Shown here one piece after another: positions 45,039-56,167 of a stretch of 64,000 nt of DNA. Position 1 is the first letter of the stretch. Every line of letters begins with the position of its first letter. The DNA is from Geranomyces variabilis (taxonomy: Eukaryota > Chytridiomycota > Chytridiomycetes > Spizellomycetales > Powellomycetaceae). The position numbers were made by a program, and so were the translations under genes. A model generated the notes under the pieces. That model made no database searches. It was not told the origin of the DNA and saw only the letters and a program-made list of their open reading frames with translations. The stretch is from positions 1 through 64,000 of the forward strand of contig JADGJP010000028.1 of the NCBI GenBank assembly GCA_027603065.1, given 5' to 3'.

Positions 45039-46276
45039 GATTGCGAGGGCGAGGGCGATGCGTGTATGGGAGGAGGGTGGATGTGAAAGCGAGGAGGAAG
45101 GAAGGACGGCGGACGGTGGAAGATTGCCTGTTTGCTGAGCGCGGGCGGGGGAGTGGCGGGCGGGGGGTGCGGTTCAAAAGGCGAGAGAAAGAAAGAGAGC
45201 GAACGACGACGACGCGCGTGACTCAAAGTTGTTGCGTTGACCCATCTCTTTTTTTTTTCTTTTCTAAACAGGCTGTAATAATGAGGTGTACGGACAGCAC
45301 AGAAACATACGGGTGGCTGGAGGTGCATCCATCCACAGCTGGGGGAGGGAGGGTCCGGCTAAACGCAGGGAGAGAGAGATCTGCTTCTGTTTTATTACTC
45401 CGCACCCCCCGCACGCACCTCCCGCCACCACGACAAGATGAAAGAAGAGAGAGAGGCACAGGATACAGCATCTCTTTTTTCGACAGCCCCCTCAGCCCAC
45501 ACGACCTCGGCAACGCCATACATTTTCTTCATCTTTTATCTAGTTAACATTATCACTAAAACATAAACAAAAAAAGTCTTCAGGGAAAAAGGGGAAGGGC
45601 CAAGGTCACGCAACAAAATATTATGCCCAATTCCCACCAAGGGAAAAATAAAAAAAATAAAGAAAGGAAGCGGTAGTAAGGGGGGACAAACACATATAGA
45701 GAGAAATGTCCAAACAAAATACACACACCACACGAGGAGGAGGAGGAGGAGGAGGGTAACTAATTAATGTCTTAAATAGAAGAGGGGAAGGGAGGGAGAG
45801 ACAAGTGAAGAAGAAGAAGAAAAAAATAAAAAGAAAACCATCAGCAAGTGCGCAGGGCCGGGAAAAAGGAAGTTAAAAAAGAAAGCGTGCAAAGAGAGGG
45901 TCAAAACAAAGAATGTGCAGAAACGAAAAGAGGAATGGGCCGCCGTCTCGGCTCCTCCAGGATAGAAAGCGAACAAGACTTCGGTCGTCGCGGGTTCCGT
46001 CGGGAAGAAAGAGCCCAGCAGACGGAAGGCGGAGGGTAAAAGTGAAAGAAAAGAGGCGCGCGGCGAAGAAGAAACGAGACTGTTGTGGGGTGGTGTATGT
46101 GACGGTTGGTGACAGCAAGAGACGAAACGAAAACGGGAGCGGAAAGCAGCGGCGCGGCCGAAGGGGGTATATAGCGTAATAGACGAGGGAGAAAACGGAC
46201 GGTCGGGTTAAGGTTGCGAAAGTTGAAGGACGGGTTTAGTTGAAGGACGGGTTTAGTCGCTGCGCAGTTGGTCTCA
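45039..46276. other. Purine-rich intergenic region
   Basis: Arginase promoter side (45039-45250), then long GA-rich and A-rich low-complexity DNA to about 46200, including a (GAG)n run. Short frames on both strands look like composition artefacts. Confidence 0.6.
45734..45758 (+). repeat. (GAG)n microsatellite
   Basis: Uninterrupted gaggaggag.. inside a longer purine-rich tract. Confidence 0.9.
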
Positions 46277-48260
46277 TCATGCGATCTGCACGTGAGCTTC
46301 GCGTGCTTGCTGCGGAGCGCGATACGTAGCCAGATGGAAAGGCGGCGAGAGTTCCCACGCGGTCAGCAGCGAGTGGGGTTGCTGTGACTCTGCCGACGGG
46401 GCCGTCCGGTGCGGATGCTGGCTGCTAGGGTCCACGGCGCGGTTGTCCAGTGTCATCGCGTCCATCGTGAGGCCCTCAAGATCATCGTCGCATGGGTAAC
46501 TGCGCCCTCGTCCCGTGCCGTGAAAGCGCGGCATCTGCCCGCCGCCATTACCGCGAGACTGTTGCGAGTAGTTGTGGTGAGCGAGCGTTGGGAAGCTCCC
46601 ACGGCGCGTTACGACAGGATGTTGCGGCATCGAAGGCGGCTGGTATTTAACCGAAGGCAGGAATTCAGGAACCATCGGGTTGAGATAGTAGGCGGGTTTA
46701 GGAAGAAGGGATGGCATGAGTTTAGTCGTCTGTTGCTGCTGTTGCTGCTGTTGTTGCTGTTGTTGACTCCTCGTAACCGGAACAGAGCTATTCGTGGTGC
46801 CGCTGCCAGAGCCATTGCTCGCAGATCCCACGGCGGGTTGCGGAGACGTTGGAGATCGTGTTTCCATCAAGGAAGAGTAGGAGGATCTGCGACGTAGATC
46901 CCAAGGCGCCGTATTCATACCCCGCTGCAGCACTTCCGGGCTCGAGGCCGAATCGCGCCTACTTCTAATGGCCGGCGACACCAACCCGCTGACAGTAGAA
47001 TCCGCATCGCTTAGGAACGCGTCTCCATGCTCGCATGAAGGGTCTGAGATCCAACGCTCGTGCTCATCGTTTGGGAAAGCGGCGAGAAACGCAGCAGACG
47101 GCCGCGACACGTCGGAATCTCCTGGTCCAAAAGATTGCGGGCCTAGCCGAGAGTTCGACTCGATCAACAGCTGCTCAAAGTCGTCTTTGAGATCCGCGTC
47201 GAGCTGGCGCACGCTGTCCCTGGGAAGAAAGGTATAAGACTCATCCAGCCCATTCGCGAACTGGCTTGCCGGGATGTTGTGAAGCTTTGATCGAATACGA
47301 TAAAAGTCATTTGCGGCATTCATGTTGTGTTTGATAGAAAGGTTGGGAGGCATATTGACCATATTGCTGATATTCGGGTTGCTTTTACTGTGGTGGTTGC
47401 CGCTTCGCAGGCCGTAAGACATTAGCCCGCCTTGCTGTGCCTCCTCGTCCTCCAGCTTTGCGTTTTTAGCATAACTGACAACCAGGTTGGTCTCCAGTCG
47501 CAGCGTTCGCCAGCAAGTGGACGCCGACTTGCCATCCTCGAAGAATACGTAGCCATACTTTCCATGAAACTGAACTTTGAGAAAGCTGCGCGGAACATGA
47601 CATTTAGGCTTGGTTAGAAACAGTTGCTGCCAAAGTCACGCCGACGTGGTACTCAAACTTTTGCGCAAAGAAACTCACCCCGGGAAAGCGCGAAACACCT
47701 TGCACATCTCGTCTTTGGAGTAATTTGTGGGCAAATGCGTGACATGTATCGCTTTGCACGGGGCGCTGTCCTCTTCGGGTTGTGGGTATGGCACTCTGTA
47801 GTTCTTTTGCGCGGGCTCCAGGGTGATGATTCCTTCAGGCGATGGCATCAACAGCGCTTGCCGGGCCATGTCCTGATTCACAAACCGCACGAAGCAGTAG
47901 TGATCGTAAAACGCAAAGAGCTCAAAGCCGGCGTACGTGCGAAAGTGAAGGTATAAATGTCCTCGATCAGTCACACCTGGCCTGTGGTTCAGAAGACAAA
48001 AGACCAAGATCGTGTTAGGCAAAGACCGTCTTTAGGCTAGATGCTATATATGTTTTTTTTGAACGATTTTTTGGAGTTCCCACACCCTACCGATATGCGA
48101 CGTGAACAGTGTTGATATCCGGCGAAGGCGAGGGCGGCGGGTGCTGAGGCATGCGAATGGGCCAGGATATGGCACGAGGCCGCACGGAGTGGGTATATGT
48201 GGACGTGGAAGTGTTTTGGACGGGCAGAACGTTGAGGCTGCGTGTGTGATAGAGAGCCAT
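46277..48260 (-). CDS. Two-RRM RNA-binding protein (Whi3/RBPMS-like), 3 exons
   Basis: Exons 48260-48091, 47981-47679 and 47585-46277 give 593 codons in phase. The first RRM crosses intron 1 (INTVHVAYRPGVTDRGHLYL; HYCFVRFVNQDMARQALL). The second crosses intron 2 (KAIHVTHLPTNYSKDEMCKV; HGKYGYVFFEDGKSASTCW). The remaining 400 residues are disordered, with possible phosphosites (RRRSSYSSL, RRGSFPTL) and a poly-Gln run (CAG/CAA, about 46733-46766). Two divergent RRMs plus a Gln-rich tail recall fungal Whi3 and animal RBPMS proteins that bind mRNAs and can form condensates. The family link is tentative; the RRMs are clear by pattern. Confidence 0.82.
46733..46766 (-). repeat. CAG/CAA repeat coding poly-Gln
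   Basis: Read on the minus strand as a 12-residue Gln run within the RRM protein's disordered tail. Confidence 0.85.
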
Positions 48261-48710
48261 TGCCCCGACTTTGCCAGGGACCCTGGGAGCGAATGCCGCA
48301 GGGACGGAGGTTATGAAGCAGCGCAAGCTCTACGAAAAGGACGACGCGGCAAGGTCAAGAACAAGCAGGAAAAGCAACGAGAGCGACGGAGAATGCCACG
48401 GGAGGCGGGAAAGTGTAGAGCTGGCGACACGGCGAGAGGTCGCGGGATGGCAAAAGCGGAAATCGAGAGCGACGATATCAACAACTTTAGGAACAAGAGA
48501 GCAGCACTGGGCCTTGCATTCGCAAGGGGGAGGGACACAGATATGCGGGTGATGCTTGAACCCTGCAATGATGATGGTGACAATTGTCAGGGATGGGCCG
48601 AGAGCCGAACGCACGCGCCTTGCCAATCTATCAGTTTCTCTCTCTCAGGAGCAGAGCGTTTACAGACTTTCAACTCCGTCTCTACTACCTCTTTGTCTCT
48701 TGCTCTCCTA

Positions 48711-48756
<46 letters not shown>

Positions 48757-49363
48757 ACAGCCGTCACCCTCTCTTTCTTCTTTGTTCTACTCGCTGGTGT
48801 CTGCGCTTCTCCCGCGAGGGGCCGTGGGTTAAAACGCGGCGTGCTGCGGCTGCCTCCCACCCTTTTCCAAGCGGGTGGATCCCACCCATATGCCCGCTTT
48901 TCGAACTCCCTCCGGGAACGAAGGAGTAACAATCGGAGCCTCACGTCACGCGCCGTTGGGAAAATGCAAACACATGCGACAAAATACACACATACCACAA
49001 ATGCGCAGAAACGGAGAGCGCACCATAAACATAAACCCTTGTTTCCTGAAGTTGAGCAACAAGCCGATGCCACCAATCCTGCTGCACACATACAAAAACA
49101 ACTTGAGGCTGCCTCCTCTCCTTTGTCCGTTGCCTTGCCCCTGCCTGTCATTTGTTGTCCCGATGATGTTCTGTGTTTCCAACGCGTCCGTCCCGATGGC
49201 GAAAAGTTACTGTAATACACAGTAATACTATAGAAGCGGAACCAGCTAGTGATTTTGTGCAATTGCACAGCCACCGGTGGTCGTCGGCCGCGGTCGCTCA
49301 GAGCGCAGGCGAGTTTGGCGAGCCGGCCTTTCCTGCCTCTTTCGCTGATCTATATCTGCAACC
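48261..49363. promoter_or_regulatory. Divergent intergenic region, RRM gene / RPS8, with (CT)n tract
   Basis: 1.1 kb with a long (CT)n run and pyrimidine-rich DNA before RPS8. No coding region supported. Confidence 0.55.
48716..48753 (+). repeat. (CT)n microsatellite
   Basis: About 18 uninterrupted ct units in a wider pyrimidine-rich stretch. Confidence 0.93.
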
Positions 49364-50774
49364 ATGGGTAAGCACAAAAGCAACTGCCAGCAACCCACCC
49401 CCTCGCCGAGAGACGACGCTGCGAAACGACCGGCATACGCAGAGCAGACGGATGGATGAATAGTCGGACGGATGGATGGATGGATTGGTTAGATGGATCG
49501 GTGGGCTGGAAAAATCATGATGGACCGACCAGAGCTTGGAATGACGCATGGCCAACAACAAACGGCTTCAGAGAGGAGAGCAACAACAACTGCGGGCGAA
49601 GGGGCGGCGTAAGCTATGCTCCGGCGTCCCCTGGCTACAGCTGAGGAGCGCAAAATGGCACTGCAACGGGATGAGCTATTGCACTGTCCCAGTAGCATGC
49701 GCGAGCCTAAATACCAGATAAGGAGCTTAGTGCTGGGTGGCATTGAGGATGGGCGTGTGAAGGCTTCAGAGCTTGGACGATCTGGCCGACGTTGGAGGGA
49801 CACCCTTCGCTTTTGGCGAGAGAAATGCGAAACGCTATTCTTTTTGTGGCTGACCGCCGAGTTATCCTTTACTGCTGCCTTACTCAGGTATCAGCCGGGA
49901 CAGCCGTCACAAGCGCGCGCACACTGGCGCCAAGCGTGCCCAGATCCGTAAGAAGAGAAAGTTCGAGCTCGGTCGCCAGCCCGCCAACACCAAGATCGGT
50001 GCCAAGCGCGTGCACACCGTCCGTGTCCGTGGTGGAAACATCAAGTTCAGGGCTCTCCGCCTCGACACTGGTGAGTTTTTACTTCCGAAGGCGCTCGGCG
50101 TCTGCGCCCGTGCAGCCGGGCTTGCGCATCGTTCGAACTTGCTTGTTTGCGCAAGGCTTCTTGCAAGGGCGCTTTTTTAGCTCCACGGGCGCACGCAGGG
50201 CAGATGAGTTGTTTCTGGTGCGTGAGAGTTCTGACATTGTCTGTCATTGCGGCTTTAAAGGAAACTTTGCTTGGGGTTCCGAGTCGTCCACCCGCAAGGC
50301 GCGTATCATCAAGGTCGTGTACAACGCCTCGAACAACGAGCTTGTCCGTACCAACACCCTTGTGAAGGGCGCGATTGTCGAAATCGACGCTGCTCCGTTC
50401 CGTCAGTGGTACGAGGCCCACTACGCCGTCGCCATTGGCCGCAAGACCAAGAAGGACACCACTGACGACACTGAGGATGCGCTCTCCAAGAAGCGCTCCA
50501 ACCACGTCCAGCGCAAGGTTGACGCCCGCAAGGAGGCTTCGAAGGTTGAGACTGCGCTTGTTGAGTCGTTCGCGACTGGCCGTGTTCTCGGTATGTTGTC
50601 CCCGTGCCTTGTCGTCTTTTTTTTTCATCACCGGAATCTCGTAGCTGACGCGCTCGGTCTTTTCCTTCAGCTCGCATTGCATCGCGCCCTGGACAGTCCG
50701 GACGCTGCGACGGTTACATCCTTGAGGGCAAAGAGTTGGAATTCTACAACCGTCGCCTGAAGGCCCGCAAGTAG
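49364..50774 (+). CDS. RPS8: 40S ribosomal protein S8 (eS8), 4 exons
   Basis: Exons 49364-49367, 49888-50070, 50261-50590 and 50671-50774 give 206 codons, the normal length. The first exon is only ATGG; a 520-bp intron separates it from the rest. The protein runs [77 protein letters not shown] and ends [10 protein letters not shown]. It is a structural protein of the small ribosomal subunit. The first intron is much longer than the genome's usual size, as is common in ribosomal-protein genes; no snoRNA could be recognised with confidence. Confidence 0.97.
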
Positions 50775-51167
50775 AGTCACTTTTCCTTGTGTACCTGTAC
50801 AGCAACCACAAACTCCCTCGCCCATTTTATACGATCTCGGAAAACACACACTTTCTTTTTGTTACTTATTTTGTTGTGCGCGGAGGCAGCGATAATGGTG
50901 GTAGCCGCCGCCGGGATCTGAGAATTGCAGGGAAGAGTGGTCTGCTTGGGGAGTCTGCTGTGGGGCTGGCGGAGTGACATTAGATTGCAGAAGGAGGTTG
51001 TTTGGCTCAAAAAACATATCTCCTAGTTCGATGCATGGAAATGTGTATATTGCCCATGAGACCGCGGTTGGAGGGCGGCGGAAAACACGTGACCATCTTC
51101 GTTGCGGATACACGAGCGCGATGCGCGACGCCAATGATTTTTTTCCTCCCTTTTGACATTTTCAACC
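50775..51167. other. Spacer between RPS8 and RPS11
   Basis: 393 bp, same-direction genes; holds the RPS8 3' end and the RPS11 promoter. No gene seen. Confidence 0.5.
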
Positions 51168-52223
51168 ATGGACATTCAGGTGAGGCTCTTGCCGTAATTA
51201 GACTGACTGTAGCATTGTGGACGATCCTGCGGGTGTAGGCGGAAGCTATGCCCCTGTGCGGGGCGGACTGGTTATGCTAAGGGTGGAGGAAATCCGCACG
51301 AGCAGCTTTAACTGGCTTTCTCGACACTGCGTCGAAGAAATGGCCAGCGGCACAGTGGGCCGGACATTCCAAAAAAAAAAAAGGATACAACGAAATGCCG
51401 AAAATGGAGAGGAAGAAGAGGCTACGAACCTGGCCGATTACTGCCGGGATCTTGAACGCGAACTGCACGGAAGGGTGGTCGCTTGGAAGACCAACGGAGC
51501 GGCCTCCAGAAGGGGTGGCATGCGCCAGCGGAGAGCGTTCGCAGGGAGGGAGAGTTGTGTAGACCAGCGCAGCGAAGGGATGCCATGCGTGCGGCGGCAT
51601 GGGCTGTCAATGCACCGAAAAGCTCGGTGTTAAAAGAGGAGATTCTCGACCGCTGAGCTGAACCTCCTACTCGCTATTTCTTGCAGACACACAAAGCCTT
51701 CCAGACCCAGGTCGGTATCTTCCAGAACCCCAAAGTTCTTGGCAAGAAAAAGACCACCGTCAAGCGTTGGTACAAAGAAGTCGGTCTCGGCTTCAAGACG
51801 CCGCGTGAAGCCATCGAGGGCCACTACATCGACAAGAAATGCCCCTTCACCTCTAGCCGCGTCTCTATCCGCGGTCGTATTCTGTCCGGTGTTGTCGTCT
51901 CGGTTGGTAAAATGGAGCGCACAATTGTGATTCGTCGCGAGTACCTTCACTATATCTCGAAATACAACCGTTACGAGAAGCGCCACAAGAACTTGTCCGC
52001 GCACATGAGCCCTTGCTTTATTGGTGTGGAGACTGGCGATGTTGTGACTGTTGGCCAGTGCAGGTGAGCGCAACAGATTTGGATTTGTGCTGCAGCTTTC
52101 CGAGTGTTGATGCTAAACATCAAACTCTCTTTTTCCAGGCCTTTGTCAAAGACCGTCCGCTTCAACGTGCTCCGTGTCCAGAAGAAGATTGTCAAGGGTG
52201 CCAAGTCTTTCTCCAAATTCTGA
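51168..52223 (+). CDS. RPS11: 40S ribosomal protein S11 (uS17), 3 exons
   Basis: Exons 51168-51179 (MDIQ only), 51687-52063 and 52139-52223 give 157 codons. [76 protein letters not shown] and [20 protein letters not shown] follow eukaryotic S11 throughout. It binds 18S rRNA in the small subunit body. As in RPS8, a very short first exon is followed by a roughly 500-bp intron (51180-51686). Confidence 0.97.
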
Positions 52224-52676
52224 GGTGGCCCTGCCGATGAGGTCACAGGCGTACGCTGAGAGAGAGACGGGGATCTGGGGGTTTCCCCATGTGTAAAATA
52301 AAACTAAAAATTAGCAGCATTGCCTTTTGTTATCGCACATTTGGTGACATGGGGTTGTTTGCTGGCTAAAAGAGACGCAGGACGGAAGGATCCTGCGCTC
52401 TCAACGCACAGGTCCCGCGGAGAAAAGTAAATGTGCTTTCAGCCAGGTTTGAACTGGCGCCCTTCTGTGTGTTAGACAGATGTGATAACCAACTACACCA
52501 TGAAAGCTAAGATGAAGGGGCCTCCTCCCATAATATCTTCAGGACACATAATGGGAAGGGAATTACATGATTGAGGCCTGCCGGGACACCACCCGCACCC
52601 GCGTACTCATGCTTCGCAAACTGCCGCTACCATCACTTTTATGCGCAAGCGGGTAGAGGTTTCAAATCATGAAATT
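52224..52676. other. Spacer around the tRNA gene
   Basis: Besides tRNA-Val, only RPS11 3' sequence with an aaaataaaactaaa polyadenylation-like stretch at 52295-52310. Confidence 0.5.
52434..52507 (-). tRNA. tRNA-Val (anticodon AAC)
   Basis: Read on the minus strand it begins GCTTTCA and ends TGAAAGC plus discriminator A, forming a 7-bp acceptor stem. A D-arm (GTGTAGTTGGTTATCAC), an anticodon stem TCTGT/ACAGA around loop CTAACAC (anticodon AAC), a T-arm GCCAG-TTCAAAC-CTGGC, no intron and no encoded CCA. The B-box GTTCAAAC is present. It reads GUU/GUC valine codons. Confidence 0.95.
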
Positions 52677-53870
52677 TTAATCCCAAGAAAACGTGGGAGC
52701 GCACATTGAAGCAACTACAAAGATGCGAGCTGGAAACCAAAAAACGTTTGCTTCGCGAAAAGGTTGAGCTGTTTCACGCAGGTGAAGGGTGATGACGGAC
52801 GTGAATTCAGGGAGTTCGACGCTCAAGGCTGGCTTGACCCCACTAAATGGAGGGATGGGGTGCTGTCGAAAAAACCAAGTCCAGTCAGCGAGAGTGGCAT
52901 TGGTAGCACGAGCCATCAAGCTGATCTCTACGCGAGACGTTCAGGTTGCCAGCAAAAACTGACCTAAAAGAAACTCGCAGTCTCTGCCAGACGCGCAAAT
53001 GGGGGCTTTCACGAGCGGCTTGTACTGATTCTGCAATATGAACAACAGCAGCGCGTTCTGTAGCGTGAGCGACAGTTTGCCGAAAAAGGGATCGCGCCAG
53101 GGCTCGGCCGGAAGATTGTGATAATGTTTGTCGGACGTAAGCTCGGGCGAAAGCTCGTATTGTTCTGCGAGATACCACACGCGAACCCATTGGCCGCCGT
53201 TTGCAGCCGAAAGGAAGCGTTCACAGTGCGTGCGGCAGCTCTCTAAGCGGGGCGTACGCTCGGTCGCTCGACGGAGCATGTCCTCGACATTTGTCCACGA
53301 GATGTAGACCGGTCCTTGAGTGGTAAAGTCTCTACAGAGTGTCAGGAGATTCGGAACGTACAGCGTGGCAGCCACTGACTCGGCCTGGAAAAACGTAGCT
53401 GGCGTGATACGGAACGATCGTGGCGGGTCATGGAAGTCGCGGTAAACGTAGTCAAGAAACAACATAAAGTCCTCGGAAGTTATGATATTGCCCGGAGTGA
53501 TCTGACGCAACTGGCGGCCGTCGTCTGCGTTTGCGGGCAGAAAGACACTATCCCAAGGTCCGTCGGCGATGGCGCGAAAATAGCCGGATTGGAGCTTGAG
53601 CAGCAGCATGGGAACATCGAAGTGAACACCGTCCAGAATCACGCGCACGTCGGCATCTGAAGATGTCAGTGGAAGGTTGGGCGACGGCGCTGGTATGGTA
53701 GGACCGTTGGCTGACATGGTGGGATAGCAGAATGTGCGGAAGGAAAGAATTGAGTGGGTTGTGGGTGCCAAAGTTGTGCTGAGACAATGTGGGAGAGGAG
53801 CGAAGGTACCGGGCGGGAGGGCGGTGACAGCTGTGGAGGGACTCGCAGCGTTGGTCTCACTGTGAGTCAT
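52677..53870 (-). CDS. BTB/POZ-domain protein, 1-2 exons
   Basis: The main exon 53870-52941 encodes 309 residues: a Thr/Pro-rich head (an internal ATG at 53718 is an alternative start), then a BTB fold (DADVRVILDGVHFDVPMLLL; SGYFRAI; VFLPANADDGRQLRQI; FMLFLDYVYRDFHDP; LYVPNLLTLCRDFTTQ). BTB domains dimerise and often serve as Cullin-3 adaptors. Downstream, 52925-52677 holds an open frame (ATNATLADWTWFFRQHPIPP; ITLHLRETAQPFREANVFW) that a phase-1 splice could add, but the implied intron would be only about 36 bp. If not spliced, the CDS ends at 52941. Confidence 0.75.
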
Positions 53871-54292
53871 GGAGGTGTCGAAAAATACGGTTGCCGGTCA
53901 CCACCAATAGGTGCTCAGACTCGGCAGGCTGAAAGCGCACAGAGTTCGGTTCAAGACACCAACAAGCAAAGGAAGGGCAGATGCATGCCGCTGTTACAGT
54001 GAGCGACTGTTCGGCACTTACGCACTTTTTTGTGTGTAATGAAGCGCATGACGGAGCTCATGTAGCAACCCACGCCCGGTGACTTTGCAAGGCTTGAACT
54101 CGCTCTTGCTATACGACAAGAAAAAGCGGCAAAGGGGACCGAAACTTATCGCAGCTGACGCAGTAGCAGATTTTTAGAAGTTTGGTGTGCACAAAATCAT
54201 ACATACAAAATAAAGTAATGAACGCCCTCGACTCTCTAAGCCGGCCTTGAGGTGATAGCTTCCCGCACCGCCGGTAAAAAAAATCATCTCAC
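53871..54292. other. Intergenic, AT-rich
   Basis: 422 bp without a supported gene. Confidence 0.5.
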
Positions 54293-54665
54293 TCAACACG
54301 GCCCGCGTAAGGCCTTTTTGGACCCCACACTGGGGCGCCCGTCCTGGTCACTGCTTGCTGCCGATTGCATGGGTGTCGAGTCCGCGGCCTTTTGCCAGAT
54401 GGTCAGCAACTCAAACGCGTTCTCGGCTAACGTGAAAAGCGAGTTGATGAAGAGTGAAGCTGGGATTACGTATTGATTAACCCTGGCTGTTGCAGTCACG
54501 GGAAAGAAAATCGGGAAACCCGGGATCTCAGTTTTTTTTTTTTTTTTTGTTTTTTTTTTTGTATGACAACTAGACCCGTTTTAAAAGTGGCTCACATGTC
54601 AGGGATAATAAACGCAGAGGGGCCGCATCGGAGAATAAACNNNNNNNNNNCCCGGCAACCCCTGT

Positions 54666-54696
<31 letters not shown>

Positions 54697-55836
54697 CGCT
54701 CCATTCGCGGTTTTCTCCTTACAGTCCAATGCTTGAGTTAATACAATCAGGGTGGCCGCACATATAATTGTAAACGCCATCAAGATGTTGTTGCTCATCC
54801 GGAGATAGTCGATGATGTCCTTTTCCCCGTTGGCTCCTTGGTACACAAGTACGCTTCCAGTCTGTCCGCTTACTTGCTGCTGATGCTTGCGGAGCTGTCA
54901 CGTCAAACGCAATTTTAACTTCGTTAGTCTCACGGCCGGAGTGAACGACGGCTGTGACTCACTCACCGTTAGAGAAAAGACCGTAATGCCGAGAATGATA
55001 TAACATACTGGTAGTATGATGGCCATGCCCCAATATGAGTGGAGGACATGCCCTCCGTTCAAAACCTGATGGATCCCAACCGTACAGTTAAGGGTGGTCT
55101 GTCGTGTGGCAGTGGGTGAGCTTCAAGGAAACGGAATTCACAAGTCAGCATTACGTTTGCAGCTTCTTACCACGCCGAACGCTCCAATGCACATTCCGAC
55201 AATTAATATTCGACGATAAAGCGGATTGGAGTAAACGGCGCCGAATCTGTTCCACTCCGTTGAGGCGTCCATAAATTTTGAACTGATAACGATATGCTGG
55301 CGCTGGCGTACCTGAAGCTGGCGGCAGCGAAAATTGTACCGATTCGGAGTTGGGAGAGGAGCACGAGCAAAATGATGTACGCCAACACAGTTTTATTGTT
55401 GCCGGTAAGAACACTGGGCGGGGTCATCTTGCCGAACGTCCCGTTGGCAGTGTCGGCAAGATTCAAGAGTGTAGCAATGAACAATAGAGTCGCTCGCGGG
55501 CATGGTTTGGTCTTCATTCTCCAAGTGCTAATCACCGAAGCTATCGAAAATCGAAGTTATAAGGACATACTAGCTGGTATCAAGCTGAGTCTGCCGGTCT
55601 TTGGGTCTTACATGCAACCACTATTGGCCAAGTAGTACCGACAAGTACACCGGGGCCTCCATAGGCCACTGCGCGGGGGGGGGGAAGGGGGAAGGAGGAG
55701 AAGTACACAAGGGCCGTCGTGAGACGCAGACACCAAGAGAGACGACCATGCGCAACACAAGTTTCTTACACGCTGCTGAATCTGCGGCTGCTTGTGCGGT
55801 GGACACGACTAACTGGTAGCATTGCGCGCTGCTCAT
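54293..55836 (-). CDS. Multi-pass (probably 7-helix) membrane protein, at least 7 exons, gap in one intron
   Basis: ATG 55836; exons 55836-55770, 55668-55612, from 55540, then about 55280-55170, 55100-54970, 54895-54727 and 54495-54293. Hydrophobic segments in order: LAYGGPGVLVGTTWPIVVA, ATLLFIATLLNLAD, VLAYIILLVLL, RRILIVGMCIGAFGV, GMAIILPVCYIILGITVFSL, ILMAFTIICAATLIVLT and VIPASLFINSLFTLAENAF, so seven helices, with a short N-terminus and a Ser/Lys-rich tail. That suggests an orphan receptor or a small transporter; no family motif recognised. The border after the third exon is unsure (several phase-0 acceptors near 55290-55330). The assembly gap and poly-T runs at 54530-54697 fall in the last intron, whose donor and acceptor are in phase. 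Confidence 0.62.
54641..54650. other. Assembly gap (10 N) between poly-T runs
   Basis: Ten n bases flanked by long T homopolymers at 54532-54561 and 54668-54696; true length unknown. Confidence 0.99.
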
Positions 55837-56167
55837 GGATGCCAATCAGGATGAGTGTGTAGGCCCGTGAAAAAACGCTATGTCGAGGAGTTGGACAGCG
55901 GTTGTCGTTATTTGCCGCAAGTACCAGACGTAACGAGCGGTTTTGCAGCACAGGGGTTTTTTTACACTCCTGCGTACGGAGCTCTGTAAATCAGCGGTTG
56001 GGTGCGATATCGTGTTCCGGCCTGAGTGGTGAACCGTGGAACCTTGAAGGCCATATAGCTTTACGGTATTTTCAGCTCCATATTCATAGTCACAATTAAC
56101 CATTGTTCGAAATCTCCGACGCGCTCGACCTGGACCGTTCTTCAAGTTGCTCAGGCTGCCTTGCACA
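55837..56167. promoter_or_regulatory. Divergent spacer, membrane protein / PHD-like gene
   Basis: 331 bp between start codons; no gene seen. Confidence 0.4.

Noticed and set aside
49368-49887. Box C/D snoRNA inside the first RPS8 intron
   Set aside because: An atgatgg and a downstream ctga exist but spacing and terminal pairing are not convincing.
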